Below are positions 46,683-54,600 of a stretch of 64,000 bases of DNA, in pieces. The notes beneath the pieces were generated by a model, which did not search any database, was not told where the DNA came from, and saw only the letters and a list, made by a program, of their open reading frames with translations. The stretch comes from Verrucomicrobiota bacterium (GTDB taxonomy: Bacteria; Verrucomicrobiota; Verrucomicrobiia; Verrucomicrobiales; Akkermansiaceae). Position numbers and translations under genes: made by a program. Numbering within the stretch: position 1 is the stretch's first letter; each line of letters begins with the position of its first letter. The DNA lies in assembly GCA_026397725.1 (NCBI GenBank), contig JAPLUI010000319.1, forward strand, positions 16,081-80,080, read 5' to 3'.

Positions 46683-47194
46683 AACCTGCGCCCATTCTAA
46701 CGAAACTCGGAAGCTCCTATGAAAACAACAATCACCCGGCTCGTATGGCTCTCGCTGGGGGCGTCACTCCTGACGGAAGGTGTGAGTATTCTGCCGGTTC
46801 CGCAGTTCCCAGCGGAGGTATCAACAATTGACTTGCCATTGCGCGACGGTGGGCTATGTTTGCCGACAATGATTCCGGGACGTTCAGCATCCTGCTCATG
46901 CCACCTGGGAAGCCAGGGGTCCAAACCGGTGGTGCCTCCGCTCCACGCGACCAGTCCGGGACCCGCACGGCAAACCGGTGCGCCGCTGGCAATCGCCACT
47001 TCGCGCCTCCCATTGCATGCGGACGCGCCGGGCTGCGGCGCGGGCGGAGGAGACGTTCCGGCGGGCATGGCAGAGGCGTCCTGTCAGTTCCGTGGTTGCA
47101 GTGGCTTGCGCACCGGTTGCCGGCGCGGCATGCGCTGCGTCTGGTCGATCATTTGCGGCCGGCGGTTTGCCCGTTGCCGCGGCAGAGAACCTTT
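46683..47194. other. No confident gene; leader region of the Ro/Y RNA locus
   Basis: A frame opens at 46719 with a signal-peptide-like start (MKTTITRLVWLSLGASLL) but soon becomes low-complexity and would run through the Y RNA into the Ro60 gene, so I do not call it. It may be a decayed exported-protein gene. TTGACT at 46828-46833 with GGCTAT 18 bases downstream is a weak promoter candidate. No AT-rich -10 box is visible immediately before the Y RNA. Confidence 0.4.
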
Positions 47195-47330
47195 CCGATG
47201 GGCCGAAGGTCGTGGGTTATCGCGTGTTGGCGGTTCGAGTCCGTTCGCCGGCTCCATGGGCCGGCGTAGCTCAATGGTAGAGCAGCCTCCGCAAGGAGTT
47301 CCAATTCCACGGCCGCCCCTTGCCCATCGG
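47195..47330 (+). ncRNA. Bacterial Y RNA (YrlA-like) with permuted tRNA-like module
   Basis: The two ends pair perfectly: 47195-47203 with 47322-47330 (9 bp). An asymmetric internal loop follows (CGAA against GCCCCTT), then an 8-bp stem, 47208-47215 with 47307-47314 (one G-U). This reproduces the Ro-binding stem of animal Y RNAs, whose 5' strand reads GGUCCGA(A)GGUAGUGRGUUAUC; here GGGCCGAAGGTCGTGGGTTA is seen. Inside lies a circularly permuted tRNA mimic. A T arm has TTCGAGT in the loop (stem 47229-47233/47241-47245). A 7-bp acceptor-like stem (47246-47252/47260-47266) is closed by TCCATGG. A D arm follows, with GCTC/GAGC and AATGGTA in the loop (47269-47283). A GCAA-tetraloop hairpin (47287-47298) stands where the anticodon arm would be. 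The Ro60 gene lies 128 bases downstream. Exact transcript ends are inferred from pairing. Confidence 0.88.
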
Positions 47331-47336
47331 TACTTT

Positions 47337-47399
47337 CTGCGGGCCGAAGAACCTGGGTTACCTTTGTGTAATCACCCACGTTCGCCAACTTGTCCGCAG
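47337..47399 (+). ncRNA. Minimal Y-RNA-like Ro-binding hairpin before the Ro60 gene
   Basis: Six bases after the Y RNA, 47337-47344 pairs with 47392-47399 (8 bp, one G-U). An internal loop again has CGAA on the 5' side and a 3' strand ending in ACTT. Above it, GAAC pairs with GTTC (47349-47352/47380-47383), TGGG with CCCA (47354-47357/47375-47378) and TTAC with GTAA (47358-47361/47368-47371), closed by a six-base loop. The Ro contact pattern is kept but there is no tRNA-like module. It could be a second short Y RNA or a Ro-binding element in the Ro60 mRNA leader; it ends 59 bases before the start codon. Confidence 0.68.
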
Positions 47400-47458
47400 T
47401 TCAAGCAAACCGCCCGTGCCGGGAGTTGGCGGCACGCATCACCCGAAAGGAAGCCACC

Positions 47459-49150
47459 ATGGCCATCGATTATGCCGCTCAATTCAACCGCCGCATCACC
47501 TCGCAATCGCAGCCGATCCCCGGCTCCACCCAGACGCCCAACTCCGCCGGTGGCTATACCTGGCAGGTGGACGACTGGACTCGCCTCGACCGTTTCCTGA
47601 TCCTCGGCGCCGAGGGCGGCACCTACCACATCGGCGAACGCGAGCTGGTGAAAGAGAATCACGATGCCCTCGTTCGCTGCATCCAGGCGGATGGCGTCCG
47701 CGCCCTAAACCGGATCGTCGAGATCAGCGACAGCGGCCGCGCGCCGAAGAACGATCCGGCCATTTTCGCCCTGGCGTTGGTGGCTGCTCACGGCAATGCC
47801 GAAACCAAGGCGCTGGTCTCCCGGGAGATCAGCAAGGTCTGTCGCATCGGCACCCATCTGTTTCACTTCGCGCAGTATGTGAATGCGCTGCGTGGATGGG
47901 GTCGCGGTCTGCGCAAGACCGTGGGCCGTTGGTACGTCACCCGCGAGGCCGACGACCTGGCTTTCCAGGTCGTGAAGTACCAGCAGCGCGATGGTTGGTC
48001 ACATGGTGACTTGCTCCGTCTGGCGCACCCGAAAGCGCCGAGCCTTGAGCACCAAACCATTTTCCGCTGGATTCTGTCCGGTGCCAACGGCCTTGGCGAA
48101 CGCACCGTAACACGCCGCGTGCAGGGCGAACCCCGCGTGGCGAAATATGACGAAGTTGGTGCATTGCCGAAGTTCATCGCCGCCGTCGAGCAGGCCAGAC
48201 GTGCCACCACCAAGGCTGAGGTCGTCAGCCTCATCACCGCGCATAACCTGCCGCGCGAAGCCATCCCAACCCAGTGGCTCAACGAACCCGGAGTATGGGA
48301 CGCGTTGCTCCAGCACATGCCCACGACGGCCATGCTCCGCAACCTCGGCAAGATGACCAGCCTGGACCTGATCAAGCCGCTCAGCGACGCCGCGAAACTC
48401 GTGGTGGCCAGGCTGAGCGACGAGCAGGTGCTCCAGCGTGCCCGCATTCACCCACTGGCGGTGCTCATCGCCGAAAAGGTGTATGCCCAAGGTCACGGTG
48501 AAAAGGGCGGTCTCAAGTGGCAACCGGTATCGAAGATCATTGATGCTCTGGACGCCGCGTTCTACGCCACGTTCCGCAACGTTGAACCGTGCGGCAAGCC
48601 GGTGCTGCTGGCCCTGGACGTCAGCGGCTCAATGGAATTTTCCCGGATCGCCGGCTCCTGCCTCACGGCCCGCGAAGCCAGCGCCGCCCTGGCGTTGGTG
48701 ACCGCCGCGACCGAGCCTGAATGCGAAATCATCGCCTTTTCGGCCCCGGCCGGGGGCGGCTTCGGCGGCATGCACGGCGGCGGTGAACCGGGCATCACCC
48801 GCGTCCAACTGTCGCCTCGCATGCGGCTCGACGACGTCATCAAGCGGATTGACACCATCCCGATCGGTGGCACCGATTGCGCCCTGCCGATGATCTGGGC
48901 CCGCCGCGAGAAGCTGAGCGTGGCGGGCTTCATCACCTACACGGACAGCGAAACGTGGGCGGGCGACATCCACCCGGCCCAGGCGCTGCGCCAGTATCGC
49001 GGCGAGTTTGTGCCAGATGCGAAGGCGGTCGTGGTGGGCATGACCTCCAATGGATTCACCCTCGCCGATCCGGATGATCGCGGCATGTTGGACGTGGTGG
49101 GCTTCGACGCCAGCGTGCCGGCCGTGATCACCGACTTTCTTCGTTCGTGA
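47459..49150 (+). CDS. rsr: Ro60 orthologue (TROVE domain plus vWA), Rsr-type
   Basis: 563 residues. AAAGGAAG about 6-13 bases before the ATG at 47459 fixes the start; an in-frame ATG at 47390 lies inside the second Y-like hairpin. The TROVE domain (about 25-375) is the HEAT-repeat ring that binds Y RNAs and misfolded RNA ends (LDRFLILGAEGGTYHIGERELVKENHDALVRCI is a typical block near the N terminus). The C-terminal vWA domain (about 380-563) keeps a complete metal-dependent site: DVSGSME, then GGTDCALP and TYTDSETW. Bacterial Ro proteins work in RNA quality control, for example with polynucleotide phosphorylase. The adjacent Y RNA makes this a self-contained Ro RNP locus. No RNase, RtcB or RtcA gene is next to it. 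Confidence 0.95.
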   Translation: MAIDYAAQFNRRITSQSQPIPGSTQTPNSAGGYTWQVDDWTRLDRFLILGAEGGTYHIGERELVKENHDALVRCIQADGVRALNRIVEISDSGRAPKNDPAIFALALVAAHGNAETKALVSREISKVCRIGTHLFHFAQYVNALRGWGRGLRKTVGRWYVTREADDLAFQVVKYQQRDGWSHGDLLRLAHPKAPSLEHQTIFRWILSGANGLGERTVTRRVQGEPRVAKYDEVGALPKFIAAVEQARRATTKAEVVSLITAHNLPREAIPTQWLNEPGVWDALLQHMPTTAMLRNLGKMTSLDLIKPLSDAAKLVVARLSDEQVLQRARIHPLAVLIAEKVYAQGHGEKGGLKWQPVSKIIDALDAAFYATFRNVEPCGKPVLLALDVSGSMEFSRIAGSCLTAREASAALALVTAATEPECEIIAFSAPAGGGFGGMHGGGEPGITRVQLSPRMRLDDVIKRIDTIPIGGTDCALPMIWARREKLSVAGFITYTDSETWAGDIHPAQALRQYRGEFVPDAKAVVVGMTSNGFTLADPDDRGMLDVVGFDASVPAVITDFLRS

Positions 49151-49433
49151 AGCGCGAACGGTTCAAGGACGCCACCAGAGGTGACCGCACGGTTCGGGAG
49201 CGGCGGGGAAATGGTGCTTGCAGTGGCAATGACGACGACGAAGTCCGTCACGTTGCGCCTCGCTGGTGGCCGTGATCCGGCTTTCCATAACACATTCCGC
49301 ATAACTTGCCGCGGCGGTTCCGGATGAAAGGGCTGGACAGAATCAACCGCCAACCGCCATCACGATGAAAACCATTCCGATTTTCCTCCGCCTCCCCGCC
49401 GTGATTCGCCACCCGCTCCACCTGCCAATTTCC

Positions 49434-49733
49434 ATGAAAACAATCCCTATCAATCACTCCATGAAAGCACTTGCAAAAAACACCTTGAATCCGCATCCCG
49501 GCAGCCGACTGGTGACGGCGGTGGCCGCCATGAGCTTCTTTTGTTGCGGCGCGGCCCTGGGTGCCGCCGACTGGGACGGCGCGAAAGTCACGAGAACCGA
49601 TCTCCTCGCCGGCGAGACAAAACACGGGAAATTCGCCTACTCCTTCGCTTCGGTCAACCGCGACATTGCTATTTCCAACAACTTCTTGCTTCGTTTCCGG
49701 ATAAGTATCTTGACGCCAATAGCACAGGCATGA
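49434..49733 (+). CDS. Small exported protein of unknown function
   Basis: About 99 residues from the ATG at 49434; ATGs at 49365 and 49461 are alternatives. A signal peptide is clear (SRLVTAVAAMSFFCCGAALGAADW). The mature part is only about 55 residues (WDGAKVTRTDLLAGETKHGKFAYSF...) and ends in a hydrophobic stretch, so it may be a truncated gene. It lies 34 bases before the POTRA gene. The sequence before it (49151-49433) holds no recognisable gene, only the 36-base stretch at 49292-49327 shared with 24907-24942. Confidence 0.45.
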   Translation: MKTIPINHSMKALAKNTLNPHPGSRLVTAVAAMSFFCCGAALGAADWDGAKVTRTDLLAGETKHGKFAYSFASVNRDIAISNNFLLRFRISILTPIAQA

Positions 49734-49767
49734 CGCCCCACCGGAACCTCCAACCCCGCCAAATACC

Positions 49768-51072
49768 ATGAAAGCTACATCCACGATCATCCTATGCGGC
49801 TGCGCCCTGCTCGCCACCGCCCCGCTTTCCGCCGCCGCCGAACCCGAAGCCGGGCAGGTACCGGCTTTCCCCGCCGCAGCCATTGAAGAACAGGACTTTG
49901 AAGGCAAATCTATCACCGGGCTGGAGATCCGCTACATCGGGGCCAAGACGGTGGATGAGGCGCGGATTCGCAACCTGGTGAGTTCCAAGGCGGGATCCGC
50001 ATACTCCGCGGAAAAGCTGGATGCCGATGTCAAGGCGCTGTTTATGTCCGGACTGGTCGATGACGTCCGCTTCCTCGCTGAGGGGGTCAATGGTCAGGTC
50101 AAATTGATCGCCGAGGTGACCACCCGTGGGGAATATGTGGCGTTGCAATTCCTGGGCAACACCCTCTATTCCGACCAGAAGCTGGCGAAGGAGACCAAGC
50201 TTCCCAGCCGCGGCATTCTCAGTGACGACAATATCGTGGCGGCCCGAAACAACCTCGAGAATTACTATCGTGAGCGGGGCTACCCGGACGTCAGGGTGGT
50301 GCACCGGGTGCAACCGAGCACCGAGGCGGGCAAGGCGGTGTTGGTGTTCTTGATCGACGAGAACGGCAAGAATGTGATTCGGAAGATCCGTTTCGAGGGC
50401 AATCATGTTTTCCCCGACCAGGAACTCCGCAAGGAGGTGAAAACCAAGGAAAATGGCTCGCTCCAGTCCGATCAACTCGATCAGGATCTTCATGCCGTGC
50501 TCGACTACTACAGGAGCAAGGGATACCTTTGTGTCCAATGCCCCGGAATCCGCCGCGAACAAGTGGCGGACGGTCTCGTGGACATCGTGATCCCCATCAA
50601 TGAGGGTGGAAAATACTCCGTGGCTGGCGTGAGCTTTGGCAAATTGACGGTCTTCAAGCCGGAAGAACTCCATCCGGCTCTCTCACTGAATGCCAACGAT
50701 GTCTATTCCTCGAAGAAAATGCGCGCAGACATCACCATGATCCGAAACCGCTACGGATCCCGTGGATATGCCGATGCCACGGTCTCCCCCGACATCCGCG
50801 ATGCGGGCCCGAACCGCGTGAATATCATTTACCGTGTCACGGAGGGCGCCCGCTTCCGCGTCGGCCGGCTCTACATCTCCGGCAACATCAAGACCGCGGA
50901 CAAGGTGATCCGCCGCGAGATCCCGCTCCAGCCGGGCGACTGGTTCAATCCGGTGGAATACGAAACCATCAAGACCCGCCTGACCCGCCTCCGGCTTTTC
51001 CGCAATGTTGAGGTATCAGAACATCCCGATAGTCCAGGGTTCCGCGATGTGCATGTGATCGTCGAGGAGTAA
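49768..51072 (+). CDS. BamA-like protein with five POTRA domains and no beta-barrel
   Basis: 434 residues. A signal peptide (about 1-25) is followed by five consecutive POTRA domains at about 48-125, 126-205, 206-285, 286-365 and 366-434. Each has the expected beta-alpha-alpha-beta-beta pattern, for example IRKIRFEGNHVFPDQELRKEV in the third and VGRLYISGNIKTADKVIRREI in the fifth. BamA carries exactly five POTRAs followed by a 16-strand barrel of about 380 residues. Here the stop codon comes right after POTRA 5 and no barrel sequence is seen downstream. It could be a periplasmic accessory that competes with or extends BamA, or the stump of a truncated BamA paralogue. Confidence 0.85.
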   Translation: MKATSTIILCGCALLATAPLSAAAEPEAGQVPAFPAAAIEEQDFEGKSITGLEIRYIGAKTVDEARIRNLVSSKAGSAYSAEKLDADVKALFMSGLVDDVRFLAEGVNGQVKLIAEVTTRGEYVALQFLGNTLYSDQKLAKETKLPSRGILSDDNIVAARNNLENYYRERGYPDVRVVHRVQPSTEAGKAVLVFLIDENGKNVIRKIRFEGNHVFPDQELRKEVKTKENGSLQSDQLDQDLHAVLDYYRSKGYLCVQCPGIRREQVADGLVDIVIPINEGGKYSVAGVSFGKLTVFKPEELHPALSLNANDVYSSKKMRADITMIRNRYGSRGYADATVSPDIRDAGPNRVNIIYRVTEGARFRVGRLYISGNIKTADKVIRREIPLQPGDWFNPVEYETIKTRLTRLRLFRNVEVSEHPDSPGFRDVHVIVEE

Positions 51073-51637
51073 CACACCGAATTTCATTCCACCATTGCTC
51101 CCGCCTCCGGCCGGGCGCCTTCTGTCATCGTTTCGTTCATTGCTGGCGTTGCAGGGCGCGGGCCACCAGCTTGGCCGCTTGGTTGCGGATGGGTGAACTT
51201 GCGCCGCAGTTGGCTCCATCAGAAACGCGGAGTTCGAAACAGTAATTCATATCAGAAGTATCTTAGTCGCCGCGCAATAATAACTGTCGATCAAGGCGTC
51301 CGTGAGGTGCTTGTAGCGGCACTCTGCTTGTAGCGGCACTCTATGAGTGTCGATGCCAATGAGCATGCCGAAGCGCATTTTCATTGGCACCCTACGCACG
51401 CGACGGTCGCAGACCGCCGCTACAATGCGGCAGATATTGTTGCGCGGCCCCTTACTGGCACACAGCCTGCCGAAAGCAACGAGGCCAGCAAGGCTGGTAT
51501 GACAAACGGAGGGTGTGCTGTTTCATACAGGTGTTCCGTCCAATCAGCCAGCAGGAAAATTGGACCGATTTGCACAACCTTGCGGCGCGTTTCCGTATGA
51601 ATGAAATGGACCGGCACAAGCGCCAGCCCACCCGACT
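51073..51637. other. Intergenic region with a palindromic repeat and no gene
   Basis: The 565 bases between the POTRA gene and the BspA-type gene hold short frames with no recognisable family. The palindromic repeat at 51311-51425 is the only structure seen. The promoter of the BspA-type gene should be here. Confidence 0.5.
51311..51425. repeat. Palindromic intergenic element bounded by TTGTAGCGGC / GCCGCTACAA
   Basis: TTGTAGCGGC occurs at 51311-51320 and again at 51328-51337 (a 17-base direct repeat of TTGTAGCGGCACTCTGC type). Its exact inverse GCCGCTACAA lies at 51416-51425. Between them, CGATGCCAATGA and TCATTGGCA are also inversely related, so the whole can fold into a long hairpin. Confidence 0.7.
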
Positions 51638-54600
51638 ATGAAAACGATCCCCCGCTGCCCCAACCTCCCCGTCGCCGTGATTCCAGCCACCGCCACTGCG
51701 GATCTGAAAAGACAAGCCTCCGGGCGCCCACGCTGGCTCGTGCCGCTGGCCCTGCTGTGCCGCCTGGTGCAACCCCTGGCGGCCGATCAGTTCGGAAATT
51801 TCACCTACACCGACACCGGGACCGAGATCACCATCAACGGCTATGTTTCCAACGATAATGTTGGCACCGTGACCATCCCGGAAAGCATCGCGGGCAAGCC
51901 CGTAACCCGCATCGGGGATCAAGCGTTCGCCGGAAACAGATCGCTGACTAGCGTCACGATCCCCGCCAGCATCACCCGCATCGGAATCAATGCGTTCACC
52001 GCCTGCCACAGTTTGTATTCGATCACGGTGGCCGCCACGAATCAGAATTTCAGCAGCGCGGATGGGGTGCTCTTCAATCAAACCAAAACCGCTCTCATTC
52101 AGTTTCCCGCGGGGAAGGGTGGGAGTTACATGATTCCCGCCGGCGTGACCAGCGTCGCAGTGGGGGCGTTCTACGGCTGTAGCGGGCTGATCGCCATCTC
52201 GGTCGATGCCGCCAACCCGGCCTTCAGCAGCGCGGACGGAGTGCTCTTCAATGCCTCCAAAACCGCCCTTATTCAGTGTCCTTCGGGCAAAAGTGGTTCG
52301 TTCCAGATTCCCGCCGGGGTGACCGCTATCGGGGAACGTGCGTTCTCGACGTGCAACCGACTGACGGACCTGACGCTCCCAGCCAGCGTGACCACCCTCG
52401 GAGACTATGCATTCTCCGAGTGCCGCGGACTAACGAGCATCAACCTTCCCTCCGGCTTGACCCGCATCGGAGACGGTGCGTTCTCCAGTTGTAGCGCACT
52501 GGCGAGCGTGACCATCCCCGCCAGTGTGACCAGCATCGGGGAACGGGCCTTTTCCGGTTGGGTGAACAAGTTGATCTCGATCACGGTTGATCCCGCGAAT
52601 CCCAACTTCAGCAGCTTGGATGGCGTGCTCTTCAATCAAGCCGAAACCGTGCTCATTCAGTATCCCACCGGCAAAGGTGGAACTTACACCATTCCCGCCA
52701 GCGTGACCCGCATCGGAGCCGATGCATTCTCCGATTGCAGCGGACTGACGAGCATCACGATCCCCGCCAGTGTGACCAGCATCGGAGACGCTGCGTTTGC
52801 CAGGTGCAGCGGACTGACGGGCATCACCATCCCCGCCGGCGTGACCAACATCGGATACTCCACGTTCGCCTGGTGCGGCGGTCTGAAGAGCGTAACGCTT
52901 CCCGCTGGCTTGACGAGCATCGGGGACTACGCCTTCTCCGGCTGCATCGGGTTGGTCAGTGTGACGATTCCCGCAGGTGTCGCCCGCATCGCGGACTGGT
53001 CGTTCTCCGGTTGTGTCGGACTGACGAGCGTGACGATTTCGCCCGGCGTGACCAGCATCGGGGAAGGGGCGTTTTCCCTCTGGGGCCCGTGGGGCGGGAT
53101 GGGGGGCGAACCGCCATTCGGCCTCACGAGCATCACGATTCCCGACACGGTTACCAGCATCGGGGATCAGGCGTTCTCCCGTCGCAGCAAGCTGCTAAGC
53201 GTGACGATCCCCTCCAGCGTGACCCGCATCGGAAACTCTGCGTTTGCCTCCTGCAGCGGACTGACAAGCATCACAATCCCATCCAGTGTGACTAGCATCG
53301 GAGATCAGGCGTTCGACTATTGCACCAGCTTGACGAGCGTGACCATCCCCGCCAGTGTGACCAGCATCGGGAAAGGGGCGTTTTGCACTTCTGGGGGCCC
53401 GCTGTGGGGTTGGGGTAGCGGGCTGATCTCGATCACGGTTGATCCCGCGAATCCGAACTTCAGCAGCGCGGATGGCGTGCTCTTCAATCAATCCAAAACC
53501 GTGCTAATTCAGTGTCCCACTGGCAAGGGCGGTACTTACACCGTGCCTGACGGGGTGACCAGCATTGGGGACCGTGCGTTTGCCTGGTGCCGGGGCCTGA
53601 CGGACATCACCATCCCCGTCGGTGTGACCAGCATTGGAGACCGTGCGTTCGACTTCTGTAGCCGCCTGACGAGCGTGACGATCCCCGTCGGTGTGGTCAG
53701 CATTGGAAACTCTGCGTTTGCCTCCTGCACCGGCTTGACGAGCGTGACCATCCCCGCCAGTGTGACCAGCATCGGAGACGATGCGTTCGACGGATGTAGT
53801 GGCCTGACGAGCGTAGCCATTCCCGCTGGCGTGACCAGCATCGGAAACACTGTATTCTTCTGGTGTAGAGGCCTGACGAGCGTGACGATCCCCACCAGTG
53901 TGACCAGCATCGGAAACTCCGCGTTCTCGGGTTGCACCGGACTGACGGGCATCACCATCCCCGCTGGCGTGACCAGCATCGGAAGCGATGCGTTCTCCGG
54001 GTGTAGTGGCCTGACGAGCGTAGCCATTCCCGCCAGCGTGACTAGTATCGGAAACTCCGCGTTCGGGTATTGCAGCGGGCTGATCTCGATCACGGTCGCA
54101 GGCTCAAACCCGAACTTTAGCGGCGCGGCCGGCGTCCTCTTCAACAAACCCAAGACCGTGCTCATTCAATGCCCCGCTGGCAAGAGTGGTGCCTACACGA
54201 TTCCCGGTGGCGTGGCGAGCATCGGAGACTATGCATTCTCCGGGTGTAACGGACTGACTAGCGTGACGATCCCCACCGGTGTGACCAGCATCGGGACCAG
54301 GGCGTTCCAAGAATGTAGCGCCCTTGCTAGCCTGGCGATTCCCGCCGGCGTAACCAGCATCGCGGAATGGGCATTGTCCGGTTGCAGTGGACTGACCAGC
54401 GTGACCATTCCATCCAGCGTGACCAGCATCAAGTGGGGGGCGTTCAACGGTTGCAGTGGACTGACCAGCGTGACGATGTCCGCCGGGGTAACCCACATCG
54501 GAGATTCGGCGTTTGCCGACTGCAACGGACTGACCAGCGTGGTCATTCCGCCCAGCGTTGCAATCATCGGATCCTCCGCGTTCCAAAGCTGTAGCGGATT

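Noticed and set aside
47229..47290. Permuted tRNA gene, two-piece tmRNA, or two tRNA halves left by an integration event
   Set aside because: There is no anticodon arm, no tag reading frame and no compatible anticodon-stem halves. The outer stems and the neighbouring Ro60 gene fit a Y RNA much better.
46719..47600. A 293-codon plus-strand frame starting with a signal-peptide-like sequence
   Set aside because: It would run through the Y RNA, the second hairpin and the start of the Ro60 gene in another frame, and after about 45 residues it is low-complexity with no family match.
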